From NCBI GenBank assembly GCA_963965975.1, contig OZ014412.1, forward strand, positions 8,990,708 to 9,054,707: a DNA stretch of 64,000 nucleotides, given 5' to 3'. Origin of the DNA: Xestospongia bergquistia. Its lineage: Eukaryota > Porifera > Demospongiae > Haplosclerida > Petrosiidae. The notes under the pieces were generated by a model. The model was not told the DNA's origin, did not search any database, and was given only the letters and a program-made list of their open reading frames with translations. Position numbers and translations under genes: made by a program. Positions within the stretch are counted from its first letter, which is position 1. The number at the start of each line of letters is the position of its first letter. This document shows positions 34,490 through 48,300 of the stretch, piece by piece.

Positions 34490-37290
34490 CAACTTTGTAC
34501 AATTCCGTCTTATGTATATATCTTTTCTTCTTCCATCCAGGACCACCAAACTTGGGCTTATCCTTACAGAATAGGCACTCTCCACAATCATCCTTAAGAC
34601 AGCCAGTGCACTGACCACATACTCTTTTCCTCTTAATTCCTTATAATGTATAACAAGTAAGTTTAAGCAACCCATCTATATATATGTGTACATGCACAAT
34701 TGTTGATCTACATGTACATGTAGCTTCTATCACTTTTAAAAACAAAGAGTACAGTATATGCTTGTTTTACAATGTGTTTGTACATTTACCTATATTACAA
34801 TACCTTACCTATTTTGAAAACCTTTCTTGTCTGATTGATCGGAATTGACACACCTTCTTCAAAAAAATAAATTCAGTGAATTACTAACAGATGGCTATGT
34901 AAATTGTTAATTTACTCACTGTCACTGTGAGTATAGTTGGAACATACTGGCTGGGTGTGTCCTTGTTTTTATGCTTTCTACAAACAACAATAATAAAATA
35001 TTATTAATATTTGCACATGGTATTATTTTGTCTAAGTTACTATGTAACACTATATATATGCACCTTCCTAAGATTGGTAGCCTTTGTTCCAACACGACCT
35101 TTTAACGCCAGTCATTCTTAGTACGACATCTCTCTTTACTGAATATGGCAGAAGTTTGTACTTCCAATTTTTTGTGCTCTTTTTCTCATAGCTTTTATTG
35201 CTTCAGGTCGCAATATTAGGCCTTCATGTCTTGGGATGTTTTTACTGATTGACTTGATCAGCTCTTCTACTTTCACAGTTAGTTCATTAAGATCACTTGG
35301 GCTTGTACAACTATAGGTGAGAGTCTCTAGCACCTTTAAAGATACTCTAGCATGTTCTCCCTCTTGCTTGAGTGACTGGATCAGTGTATATAGAGTAGTG
35401 AATAGCTGTTTACAGTGTACCAACATGAATTTTTTAAATCAATGCCTTTGATCATTCCATGTACTGTACAGGTTTATACACGTACAAGTACATGCATAGT
35501 ATCATAGACCACATATATATACATGAATGGTACACATACAAGGTGGGACAACGTTGTTCTACATGTGTATGTACATCTAAGCTATATATACATTTATCTA
35601 CATGTACATATACCTTTTTCACAGGAATGGTTGAATGCATAGGTTTTTCATTGGGAATGGGGGTTGAAATGGAACTCTCTTCTTGTACTTCAGTGCTGCC
35701 TGTTCCCTGAAAGTAATCATTAATAGCTATGCTGTCTGTACTCAGGTATGCACTACTCCTATAAGCTTCTGGTAGGCTTTCCCAATCCCAGTTCCTGAGC
35801 AATCGAAAAATGGCAAAAAATGCTTTCATCGCAGATGCCATGTGATCCAATCACGGCATGTGAATGAGGGTGTATCAAATTGAACTATGTGATTTTTGTC
35901 ACCTGTTCCTTTCACAATGAAACTGCCAGTTGTATCATCAATAATATCAACATCTTCACTTGTATATTTAAGTGATTTCTGTCGTCTTTCCAGGCAATGA
36001 GATATGGTCAGTTTTGGCCTTCCATGTAGGTATGAAGGCACTACAGCTCTGTAACAACAATACTCGCCACTTTGTTTGTAGTTTAGAAATAAGTTTTTGG
36101 TGGCTCTCTGGTAAAAACACTTCCACAAGAAGAGTAATAATGGATGACAGCATCATCTTTTTTTCTGAGGTAAATAATTGTACTTAAGTACTTTGTTCAG
36201 AGATTCAGTGCCATTGTTTGTAATAACAGCACTATGAAATTCTCTATCTCTGTAAGCTCTTGGCCAAAGCTTAAGTAATAAAAAGTATAAGAAATACACT
36301 TCTAGTTAATCTTGATGTATATGTTCAATGAAAATTTACTGATAACATAAATAGACTTTCCTATGTGAAACATACATGTAGTTTACACATAAAAGTACTA
36401 CATATATATAGTAATGTAAACTCTTTGTACTATTTCAGTTGATACATGTATATACATTCAATTATAATTATTATAATTATTCATGAAATGGCTTGTCCAG
36501 TAAATGTAACTATGTGAATGCTCAACAAGACAACTATATACATGTACCTCTGGTGAACAGAGCCATTTCCCCTCAAGCCATTCTCTAACAGAAGGTTTAT
36601 TTTGTCATATTTCACTGTCCTTTATGTTTTGCAATTGATAATGATAGTGGTGGTCAATTAGGAGGTCATCCAACACGGGAGAGGGAGCCAGGGTTATATC
36701 TCGAAGAAAAGAGAGAAGTAAATCACCTTCTTCTGAAGTCAAACCATGCTTGTGGTCCTTAACCCAGCGCTCCCATGACTGCTCTTTGTGGAAGTCACAC
36801 AGGTATACTTTGCATATGGGGAATACTGTATTGATGGCTGAGATCTCAGCTTCTGTCATGAAATATGGTGGACTCCAATCTGTATTGAGTTTGATGAAAG
36901 TTGTGATGGGCTTGTTCAGTAGGCAACAGTAGGTGGTATTTAGTAACCTGGTTTACATTTTTACCTTTTGTAAGAACTTGACGAAGATTTTGTATTTTTG
37001 TCTGTTTTAGTTTTTTTAGGCCTCTAGCTGACAGTCTGCTCTTCTCTTCATCAGTGATGCAATAATCAGTGAACAGGACTAGAAAGCAAACAACAATGTG
37101 AGCTTTGCAACCTATTTTACGTGTACCCTGTAAAGACACTCGACTTGATTAACCACTCTGCTTCTCCTTGTAGTAGTGGGTTCTAAACTGGCAGTCTAAC
37201 CTTCGGATGTCTTGTACAGCAAAGGGAGTGTTGTTGAACTCCACTGTTTGTCCTTCAATTCTGTGTTGCCAGAAGATTTTGTTTTCCTAT
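34490..37290 (-). pseudogene. MULE-type transposase with SWIM and C-terminal CXXC finger
   Basis: Ordered minus-strand remnants: an N-terminal block (about 37290-37145, I-E-G-Q-T-V-E-F-N-N-T-P-F); G-C-K-A-H-I (about 37100); a MULE catalytic-core segment (36859-36605, V-Y-L-C-D-F-H-K-E-Q-S-W-E-R-W); and a SWIM finger (36128-35800, F-T-C-R-D-W-I-T-W-H). Exons near 35850-35450 and 35426-35136 follow, then small exons near 34990-34910 and 34865-34815. A CXXC zinc finger (about 34645-34500, R-V-C-G-Q-C-T-G-C-L then C-G-E-C-L-F-C) completes it. Lesions include an in-frame TAA near 37160 and TGC to TGA at the third SWIM cysteine (near 35838), followed by loss of a T. The small exons join in phase (donor near 34817, acceptor near 34650). 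MULE proteins move DNA; CXXC fingers bind unmethylated CpG. Inactive here. Confidence 0.75.
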
Positions 37291-38171
37291 GAGAGTATTA
37301 ATTTTAGCATTTCCGTATTCAGTTTTTAATTATTTATATATATATATAGCTTTGTATACCTTATCCTTCAGGTTAGCATTTTTTCCTTGATTTTCCTTAT
37401 TTTCCTACACAATAAATGTACTAATTAATGATCTAACAAAGTATTTCTTGTCATTTCTTTATGAATTCATTTAATGTTTTGTTTGTTACATAATTATTAT
37501 GTATATTCAAATACCCAATAAAAATAATCAATAGAATTAATGCCAATGACAATGCTATAGTTATCGTTCTCTACTCAATTGTACTTTTTCAAATATCAAA
37601 CAGAGGCTTTTCTGTGACGTTCTTGTACCAAAGCAAGATTGTGTTTCTTGTTTATGCTTCTCCAGTACACTTTCTGCATCATCTACAACCCCACAAAAAT
37701 AGTATGGTAAAATAGTAATGAAGACCTACAGTCCAGTTATGTATAAAACTCATCACAAAGCCAAGAGAGCACACCAACAATCCTGAATATTCCCGCTCTA
37801 AGCCTGAAATTTTAATACAAACCGTTACACGTGAATTAGCATGCTGTATTAAAATGTGTGAGGGTGTGTAATCCACGTGACTTCCGCACTTCAGATGTTG
37901 TGAAAGTAGTGAATCCATTATTAATAGGCGTGACCGCCCAATTATTAATTTGTGTGGCTTAATAGTTAACGACTGCCTACAGTACACGCGTGTTCTCTCG
38001 AGTCAGTTCTCTTCTCTTCGTTATCAACGATTGTCTACCTCATTCTTTGTGGACTCTGCAATACGTTGCCACTACATTTATAAAGAAATTTGGAAACCGT
38101 AGAAATCCTTTACATGACACGCCCATTTTTCTAAGGAATATAAATTTTCCCGGATTTTTAATTTCGCGACA
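37291..38171. other. intergenic, possible 5' exon of the MULE relic
   Basis: The minus strand at about 37680-37585 reads A-E-S-V-L-E-K-H-K-Q-E-T and onward, and could be an N-terminal exon of the MULE gene (weak). The remainder shows nothing recognisable. Confidence 0.3.
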
Positions 38172-38405
38172 AAATAGAAAGACTCACCTCAAGAGTATCA
38201 ATGTAAATTGCAATCCAATTGGAAAGAAATTATTCGAAAAAGTCATGAGGAAACAAGTCAGATTATCTTTAAAATGGAAAAAACAAATCCATTCTCATTT
38301 ATTTGATATAGTAATCAAATTTATAAGCTAGATAACTAAAACAAAGTAGCTACATTTTTTGTTTGCTATTTAATTTTCATTTTAAATAATCAACATGGAT
38401 TATTC
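38172..38405 (+). pseudogene. duplicated last LRR and 3' UTR of the NLR at 42327-49449
   Basis: The segment from about 38172 matches 49283-49515, covering the final LRR (K-T-H-L-K-S-I-N-V-N, then N-P-I-G-K-K-L-F-E-K-V) and the following non-coding sequence. It is open but has no NACHT or upstream exon. The upstream in-frame sequence (37990-38171) is unrelated to NLRs. It is a 3' fragment copy. Confidence 0.85.
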
Positions 38406-39120
38406 ACATTACAGCAGGCTTGTGTATTATTTATATATATACATATCACCTGCAGTGCATGGAGGAACTTCAACCTGTACAGATTGTCACTAAAGAGCTG
38501 CAATGATTGCTTAGTGAATAAATAACTTAATAAAGTAAAGTAACAGCAGAATGATACTGGGTAAGTCCGTATAAATTTGTGTATGATGGTATCAGTTAAG
38601 TATTAGATGATATACGGCATTGCAATTCAAAATGTGACCATTTTAGGTAAAAATAGCATAGGGAGTGCAGAAACTAACTATGAATCTTATTTAAGTAGTT
38701 AGTAGTTTATGAATAAAGGATTTTTAAAAATAAGAAAATCTTTTCCTGTGATATGCTATATTCATAGCATGTGTTTATGATGATATCTGTTACAAACATT
38801 GTGTTGTTACCTACCACATGGTAGTATATGTAAACAATAATTTAAACACTTTGTATATGAGGAAAAACAACATATATGCTATCAGTAGTTAGGCTTAAGT
38901 AATAAACCATGAATTTATGTAGATTTAAGTGCCAGAAGGCTGTCCATATTATAATATACATGATACTTTTTATGCGCATCTATTTACAACTAATGATGAT
39001 CATATTCTAGCTAAGCCACAAACCTTGAATAAAATATGAAAATTTAATTAATGAATTAGAAAGTGAAACCTAAATAGAGTATGAACAATTATGAAATGAC
39101 AGTTGCTGTTTGAAGAGTTC
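38405..39120 (+). repeat. dispersed repeat, copy 1
   Basis: Begins ACAGCAGGCTTGTGTATTAT. It matches 50392-50820 closely and 39965-40610 less closely, sharing GATTGTCACTAAAGAGCTGC, GTAACAGCAGAATGATACT and GATATGCTATATTCATAGCA. Here it directly follows the NLR-tail copy, as if the stretch corresponding to about 49520-50390 had been deleted. Confidence 0.8.
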
Positions 39121-39799
39121 ATTCCTAAATAGATAAATTAAGGTCCATGGCCCCTTCATTGTGGAACCCAAGGCAAATTTTTCCTGGTGTTCTCTTTTAC
39201 AGCCCTGCACACCATCACCTCTTTTCTTGATAAAATAGCAGGGGGGTTGAACTATATTTCACTAGAAAATCCCAAGTTAGCATATATATGGACCAAAGAA
39301 CCGTGATTAAAATAATATTGTTTGTTGTGAGATTCATACTAACGTGCCTTCTTGTAAAGAAGTCACCCTTTAAAAGCTGTTTAAGAGATTGTATGTTATA
39401 TAAATGCAAGTGGTCAAAATGGGAGTAGGTATATATCCTGGTTCATAGCCAATACAGACAGGGAATGTCAGGTTTGGACCTGTTAGTATAATTACTAGCT
39501 GTCATATTTGTGGTGTTAGATTTGTTAAAGTATTTTCCATTAATAAAAAATGGTACTTTTGATCATTTAGAGGGCAAAATGGGAGTAAAGAAAACAAAAG
39601 TAGGTGAACAAGGATATCACTGATAGTGATAAGCTGGTATTCTAAGGGGCTAGTCATACCAGACTACAATAGTGGTAGATTACCATGAATAGATCTCATG
39701 TATATTATTTTAGATATAACATAATTTAAGCTGAGGTAAGTCTATCATTTCAGAAATATATATTTTATTAAATTTTTCAAACCAGACACTAAAGGTGTT
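39121..39799. other. intergenic, nothing recognised
   Basis: Non-coding, AT-rich. Contains a homopurine stretch near 39590. No supported feature. Confidence 0.4.
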
Positions 39800-40610
39800 A
39801 GTTTTGATGAATCCTTAGAAATTATGCCCTGGTACAGAACTCATTCATATAGTATAGCCCTGAGAATTATAATAATATCCATGAAAGTATCTCTGATTTA
39901 ATGTTATCATTTGTTTGATATTATGAGTAAAAGTAAGCTATGCATGTGGTGAGAAGATGTTCTCTATTATAGCAGGCTCATGTATTGTTTATGTATACAT
40001 ACCACCTGTAGTAAATGGGAGAGCTTCAACCTATACAGATTGTCACTAAAAGCTGCAATGATTGGTTAGTGAGTATATAATAAAGTAAGGTAACAACAGA
40101 ATGATACTAAGTAAGTCCTTATAAAGTTGTGTATGATGGCATTAGTTATGTATTAGATGATATATGGCATTACAATTCAAAATATGACCATAAAACTAGC
40201 ATAGGGACTGCAGAAACTAACTATGAATCTTGTTTAAGTAATTAGTAGTTTATGAATAAAAGGATCTTTAAAAATAAGAAATTCTTTTCCTGTGATATGC
40301 TATATTCATAGCATGTGTACCATGGTGATATCTGCTACAAACATAGTGTTGTTACCTACCACATAGATGGTATAGTGTATTGTAAACAATAATTAAAACA
40401 CTTTGTATATGAGGACAAAAAACATATATGCTATCAGTACTTAGGCTTAAGCAATAAACTCCGAATTTATGTAAAAGTTAAATGCCAGGAGACAGCCCAT
40501 ATTCTAATATACATGATACATTTTATGCACATCTATTTACAAGGAATGATGATCAGACTCTAGCTAAGTCACAAACATTGAATAAAATATGAAAATTTGC
40601 CTTATTCTAG
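39800..40610 (+). repeat. dispersed repeat, copy 2
   Basis: Collinear with 50240-50820, from GAAATTATGCCCTGGTACAG through the GCAGGCT and GTGATATGCTATATTCATAG blocks. More diverged than copy 1 is from copy 3. Confidence 0.8.
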
Positions 40611-42174
40611 ATCTATTATTATGTTATGTATGAGTATTTAGATGATTTGGTCATGCCTATGATCTACATGTATGTAACAATGTCATTGTAACAGGCTTTA
40701 TGTATATAGGAAGTTTTGAAAATCAATAAATAGTTGAAGCAGGATAATGTGATAACACACTTAAGCCATTTTACTAGTTTAAATTTTGTTTACTGAATTA
40801 ATGTCATCTATGATGGCTATATAATACTTGTTAATTAGATAATAGCTATATGCAACTCAAAAATTTGTAAGAGTTGGTAAGGTCAACTATGATATCTTAG
40901 ACTAGTCTCAGTCTGAGGTATGCATAGGTTAAATTCTGAACTAACTTATCACTACTGGTGATTGGAATACTTATAGTATCTCCAGACAATAACTTCTGAT
41001 GGACATATTGTGAATTAGAAGAAAGTGAGACCTAAATAGAATATGAGCAATCATAAAGTGCATGACAGTTGCTCTTTTAAGAGTTCATTCTGAAATAGAT
41101 GTGATCATGACAGGCTTTTATGAAAACACCTATTCCATATTGGGTCATAGCATTATAATAATGAGCTTACAGTAAAACTCAGTATGCTGTTCTTACTTAG
41201 GAACTTAATAGATACAGTGATATATCTTTTACAGCACTTGATACTGTGGGGACAATGATTGCTCGTAGTCCTTACATTGCTGAACTGTATGTTAACACAA
41301 CAGTTTGGTAATCCTCAGTCAAAATTGACATTTTGCAGAAGGGTCTGTTTCTGGTCAGTCCATATTTTGTGTGGATAAAGCTGACAATGATTTCAAAATC
41401 TGTCCTTTGAATTTGTCAGGTTTGATTGTTATATATACATGGATGATAATGTTACTATCCTGCATTATAGTTATTGTATGATGCACTAAAGCTTATTCTG
41501 ATTAGTATTAATATTTAAAACTTAGTGTTGTTATCCATGCATCCACAGCTATACCTTTGATGCCTTCTAATTTTACTCTAATTACTCATTTGATAGCAGC
41601 AAATAACTGGCTGGTTATTAGATACTATCTCATTCTCCAATAGACAATGAATACTGTATGACCGAAGACTGTACATGAAATTGTACAAGCATTGTATTTG
41701 AAGGTTTTATTTTTTTAAACATCTATTTATGTTTTGTTTTGGCTATGAAGTGTATTGGTAATATCACAACTATTACTACCTCTGTTGTGTGGCCATCTTT
41801 CACAATGACAGGTTTATTAAACACAAGTACAGAGACCTATTCGAACAAAATAATGGGTTAGTGACTGAATCTGACCAGAACGATAATAATTGTATTCAAT
41901 ATTTTAATTTATAGCTATAACAACTCATGCATCTGTAAGTCTATTAAGTAAAACATCATTTTCCATGATATCAACACTACTTATTGCAAAATTGATTTGT
42001 GTGCTGTTCTAATTATAAATCTTTTCAACATGTTTTATTATCTTCTAATAAATACGTGATCATGTTAGCTAATTCACATATTAACACAACAGAGTTTTAC
42101 CAACTCTTATTAAAAATCACATATATATATGTTAAATTTTATAATACAATTGTCAACTGTCTGGCAAGCACGAC
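40611..42174. other. intergenic upstream of the triple death-fold NLR
   Basis: No gene recognised. A stretch at 41234-41420 has partly open frames after an acceptor-like site, but no family could be assigned. Confidence 0.4.
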
Positions 42175-42183
42175 TGCGCATGC
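42175..42183 (+). promoter_or_regulatory. NRF1-like site TGCGCATGC
   Basis: Lies 144 bp upstream of the ATG at 42327 in a locally GC-richer stretch. It matches the NRF1 core. Motif evidence only. Confidence 0.35.
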
Positions 42184-42326
42184 TCCCATTCGTCATCTGT
42201 GGCTACGCCCTAATTCCATATTGGACTATAAGTTTACGAGTCCGAGTCATCGCGAAGTAGTTCAACGCCCTTTTGAAATCTATACTGAACAAATCAATAG
42301 TGAAATACCACCACCGAAAAACTACT

Positions 42327-45300
42327 ATGGAGTCTTTTAATTCTCAAGCCGCCTATCAAGCTCTTTGTGACAACACAGCAAACATATTGGAAGCTAAACT
42401 TGATCTGCATTCAATAGCAGACAAACTAATTAGTCTTCGGATAATCGGGGATACCGATAAAGAGCGTATTACTGATAGATGTTCTGGCCAAACAACTAGA
42501 GACTGTACGGAACATTTGCTTCAAATTCTTATAGCTAACGTTAAAATTAATGGAATCGTGTTTGGTAAATTTATCGAAATTCTAAGAGAAGATGAGCATG
42601 AATGTAACCAGAGAGAGAAGGACCTCGCTGAAAAATTAATGGCAAGTTACAAAGGTAATAATCATTGATTGATAAAAAAATGCTAAAAAATATACTGTTA
42701 GTTGTTACACATATAGAATGACTAAAATATTTTCTATATGGAACACACATGTGCATATAAAACTTGAAATGATGTGCCTCTCCCTAACAATGCCTAAATA
42801 TGAGTTACTCCGAAGTGAGATCCCACAGTTACGGAAGCCGATGGCAGACATCCAATTCTACTTCGTAATATCATATTCTATTTTGAAGTTTACTGAAAAT
42901 ATCTGAAAGGAATTGGATGTCCGCCTTCCGCTTCCGTAAATTCTAGTTCGTATTTTCACATTCCGCTTTGAAGTTTTCCAAAAATATTGCAATCATTTCC
43001 AATTCTATTTTCAATCGCTCAATGAAGTGAAGCGCAAGCACCACGAGCCGTATGGTGGGAAGTCACATGTTTCCTGTTAGGTTGGTGGTATAGGATTTTA
43101 GTTATTAACTATTCCATGGAAAATAGAATTCGAATTGGAAATTTTGTGGAAAACTGTAAAGTAGAATTGGATATTTTCAAAAAACTTAAAAGCACAATAT
43201 GAAATAATTACAAACTAGAAATGGATGGCCGCCTTAGGCTTCCATATACACAGTTTATTCATATGGTGAACTCACATGATTATTAACATTATGAATTCAA
43301 TTAAATCTTGATTGTACAAGCCTAGCAGATCAAAAGTTTGAACATCATTCTTATGGTTGCAAAGATTGTATAATTAGCACTAGTGTCTATTAGAAGACTA
43401 TAGTTATAGAATGCTAGAAATACGGGCAGAGAGATGTTAGCCATTTTCTAAAACTCATGAAATATGTCGATGGGGATCAGGGATGGGGTCTAATACATTG
43501 AATAGTATTTAAATACAAATACAAATACTCTCAAAATATGAAATACAAAATACAAATACAAATACTTCTAACAGGAATGTATTTTAAATACAAATACAAA
43601 TACTCTCAAAATATGAAATACAAAATACAAATACAAATACTTCTAACAGGAATGTATTTTAAATACAAATACAAATACTTTGAAAAGTATTTAAATACTT
43701 TTCAAATACTTCTTTGTACTATCGCAGAACATCCCATTATGTGATTTTACATATAATTAACTAATCATTACAAATTATTGACTGCATCTAATAAACAGAA
43801 GTTCTTCAAATGTTTTGTCACAGATAGTCAGATAGTGTATATAACTTGTTGGTACTTATAGGTGTCAATTGATCTTACACATAATCTTGCAGAAGAAACA
43901 AAAAATTTAAAAAGGAGTATTTGAAGAATTCACAAAGTATTTGAAATACAAATACAAATACTTCCTGTTTCAAAAATTCAAAATACAAACACAAATACAA
44001 ATACTTTATAAAAGTATTTAAATACAGCTAAATACAAATACTCATGTATTTGACCCCAAGCCTGATGGGGATACAACATCTGAAAGAAGACCATAGTAGA
44101 AATGGGAGCATAAAAATCACACCATAATAACCACAACTTAATGCGCTCTACATGTTTAGTAAGACCTTAGTGTGTGGCTAAAATGTAGGAACTTTTATAC
44201 CACAATTTCTGCTATGGTCTTCTTTGTACCACTATTCCTACTTCTTTCATTTTATTTACTTGTATATAGATTGTGTATTCATTTTGATTTGTTTATTCAA
44301 ATGTTGGATAATATATTAATAACTTGAAGGCAACGAACAAGAATTAACATAAACACCTAGCTAGCTTGCTACACTTATCCAAACTTTAAAACTTTTACGA
44401 GATATTGTCAAAATGATTATTTTTGTTAAAAATTAGTTTGTATCACTATGATTTTGTCATTAAAATAGTTCTCAGCATTGTTCTGTAGTCTGGTGCTTGA
44501 ATTGCTGCATTCCTATCAAAGAACAATCAGTGTTACTATTAATTAAATCATCATGTCATATATGTTCTTAATTATAGGACAATTTTTAATAACTGTAGTT
44601 TTTATTTGGGCCATATGTTATGGATAATGTAGTATGATATATAATTTCTTAAAATCAAAGAAATACTGAAAAATAAGAGATGAAAGTTGTCATGTAGTTA
44701 AAGCAATGCCATCATCAAACATTGGCAAACTTGAGAATGTGTCTAGTTAACAAATATTACGTCACTAAATATAATGACATTACCTTATTCTAAATTATAA
44801 TCAATTTTTTGGTTATGTCATTATATAGAAGCTGAGAAACAGACAACTCCCACTCCCACAATGGTTTCACCAGTTTCTCGAGAGTTGTCAGGTAAGTTTT
44901 AGCTTAATTTTTATAATTTACCCCAAATAGATTGATTTAATGAATTTATTGTGATTGTGATCATTTTTTATTGTAGTTTTGGAAAAGCTTCTTCGGACAA
45001 AATCACTCACTGAAGAAAGGTTGTCACTTGCATGTGATGAGAAGTTGTTTCTAGAGCTAAGTAGTCAGATACCACGATGTGATTTAACACTAGTTCTTAG
45101 TCTTGGATTAACATATGCTGATGAACAACAAATCAAACAAAATAAAGACAATGAGAAAGACAGGATAATTGCAACTTTATTAAAATGGAGAGAAAGAAAT
45201 GGCAGTGATGCTACTTACCTGGCATTAGTTGAGATCTTTATACGACATGAAAATCGTAAATTGGCTGAGTTTATATTGGACTATGCTATTAAAAATGTAT

Positions 45301-48300
45301 GTTTGGTGCCTACAAGTAAAGACACATCAGGTAGTTATAACTATAGTATTATAATTATTAGCTAATAAGATACTAGAATACTATTTTGCATAGCTTGTGT
45401 ATCATAATTTAATTATTTTATTTCCTTGCTAAACTAAAAATTACCAGGTATATTGTAAATTGAATTACCATTAATTGAAATACTAATGTTGGAATTGCCC
45501 CAATTATACTAGGAATAGTTACATATGTTCAGTGATATACGACATATTTGGGACTAACATGTATTTCCAAAAGTTATCACAAAGAAAGGAGGCATAAGTG
45601 ATGAAAGTCAAGATTATATTATTGCTTTAATTCCCTATGACTGCATGTTTAAAATGTAACTGTAACTGTCATGATATGTGAAGTGATCTAGGTTACTACT
45701 ATATTTCATGCTGTACATTTTATACTACAGTTTTAGTTACAAATATTAAGTGACAAACAAACAGTAGTAATCCTTACTGACATATAGAGATGTGTACAAT
45801 TATTATGCTTTCAATATAACTCTATATTAATAAACCTTTGTTTGTCATTATGTTACAGAAGCTAAAAACCACGTTGTGGATCCCAAACCATCATGTCAGT
45901 CATTATCGAGAGCTTTCAGTTCTCAATTATCAATCACGCTACCCATTGAAATTAAATTTAACTTTAAATAGTAACAAGATTATTTTAATTGAACAAGCTA
46001 TAATTATTTTGGAAGATAATGACTTCATTAATTAGAGCTACAAAGATTGTATAATTAGTAATTGGTTCAATTGTAATAGGAATAGTTTCTTGTGTTCAGT
46101 GATATATGGCCAATTTGGCACTAATATGTATTGCTAAAAGTTATCACAAAGAAATGAGGTTTGAGTGATGAAAGTCAACATTAAATTATTGCTTTGATTC
46201 CCTATGACTGGATGTTTAAAATGCTGAGGCATGGAAGCTATTTCACAAACACAAAAAACCAAAATACTGTAATTGTCATAGTTTACGAAGTGATCTAGGT
46301 TATTATATTCATTAATACAATGCTGTACATGTAATGCTATAGTTTTGTTGCCAGGGTGACAGACAAAGGGTAGCAATCCTCACTAACTTAAAGATGTTTA
46401 CAATTATTATACTTTCAATATAACTCGAACCTTTATTTTTCATTATATTATAGAAGCCAAAAAACTAATTATGGATCCCAAACCATCATGTCAATCATTA
46501 TCAAGAACTTTCAGTTCTCAATTATCAGACATTCCAGATACAGCTGATGTTCCTGATCTTAACAATCCAGCTTCACAAATTTTTAATCGACACTACAATG
46601 ACCTTGTCAATGCCATAGCCAATTTGGGTCCCAAAATAGCAGATGAAATGGCTGATCTACTCTCCACACACAACCTTATAAGTATTGCAGAAAAGGATCG
46701 TGTTTATCAGTTATCATCAGTTCCAATTAAAGTAAAATCAATCCTTAGTTCATTAGGAGCTAATATTGAAAGAGGAAGAAAAGACAACAATCAACTTATT
46801 AGGTTTTTAGCTGTTTTACATGACAACTGGCAACATGTACCTACTTTAACAATATTAGAGGAAAAAATGAGAAGAGAGGCCAGTAAGTTGTGATTGGTTA
46901 TAATTGAACACACTTCACTTACGTTTTCTAAAACAGTTATCTCTGCTACAGAACAGACAGAAACAATAGTTGTAAATACATCAACATCTACAGTAGAGGG
47001 AGCAGGACTAGATATGACAACTGAGAGTAAGTAAATGACAAATTGCATTGTGGTTTATATCTAATTCCTTGCTTTATTAGGTTCTAAAAATCTTTCAAAA
47101 CATGATGATGATTATTCAGTCATTTCTGAATATGCAGACTATCTAAAATCACAGTATAAAATGGATCAAAAACCAGACAACAAATGGCCTCATCTTTTTA
47201 AAAAGTTCATTAATACTGACCTTGTCGAAGTCTCAGAGTCAGATGATGGATTTTCAAGGTCTACAATTCCGGGCAATTGTGAGGATGTTATTCGTAAGAA
47301 AGTTAAATATTTGCAAAGCAAAAGGAAAAACAGTTTACGCATTCTCTTGGAAGGGGCTCCTGGAATTGGAAAATCTACACTAGCACTCGAATTTTGTAGA
47401 AAATGGGCGAATCGAGAGCTTTTTACTGCTTATTATCTCGTTGTTTTGTTACCTCTAAGAGACAAAACAGTCCAGAAAGCCAAATGTCCAAGTGATCTGT
47501 TTTCTAATGAAGGTAATGAGTCAGGAAAAAATGTTTCCAAAGCTCTAAGTAGGTGTGGAGGTAAAGGGCTATTTATTATTTTAGAGGGTTTTGATGAGCT
47601 TTCAAAAGAATTTCAGGAGAAAGATTCTATTTTCATCAAGTTGCTTGATGGTAAAATGTTTCCAAATGCCACAGTAATGGTTACTACACGTCACAGTGCT
47701 ACAGCGCATTTACGAAGTTTAACTAAAGCCAAGTTTCAACTTCATTTAGAAATATCAGGCTTCAGTGAAAGCACAATAAAAGATTATGTTTCTGCATCAT
47801 TCAAGAGTAAAGCCAACATTATAACTTCATTCAATGACTATCTCGACCAATTCCCTCTCATAAAAGGTTGTCTCTATGTACCTCTTAATTTAGCAATTTT
47901 AACAGAAATTTTCTCTCAGAAGCAACGTCCAGAAACATTAACTGAGCTTTACACAGCTATAGTGAAAACACAACTGTTAAGATACCTTCATGAGCATGAT
48001 ATAAACTTTAAACTTGAAAAGATTGAGGATTTATTAAAATATCCAGAGATTTTTAAGAAGTTTTGTAAAGTCTGTGAGTTTGCCTATGAAAAGCTGTGTG
48101 ACCAAACTCTAGTTTTTGATGAACTACCAGAGGGATTAGATACTCTTGATCTAATTCAAAAAGAGTCTCAATCTCAAATACATTCAGGTATTTCCTACTC
48201 ATACAGCTTTCTTCATCCTACTTTCCAAGAATTTCTTGCTGCATATCACATGTCTCAACTTCATGAAGATGACCAGCAAAATTTATACAATTTTTTGACA

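Noticed and set aside
35459-35710. Plus-strand frame rich in Tyr and Cys
   Set aside because: Antisense shadow of a MULE transposase exon.
37990-38331. Possible stand-alone gene encoding a single LRR
   Set aside because: The LRR part is a copied NLR tail and the upstream part has no coding signal or shared domain.
41234-41420. Partly open segment after an acceptor-like site
   Set aside because: Contains stops and no recognisable family; too weak to call.
43538-43744. Repetitive 68-residue frame (Y-K-Y-K repeats)
   Set aside because: It is the translated AAATAC array inside a hAT-type MITE, not a gene.
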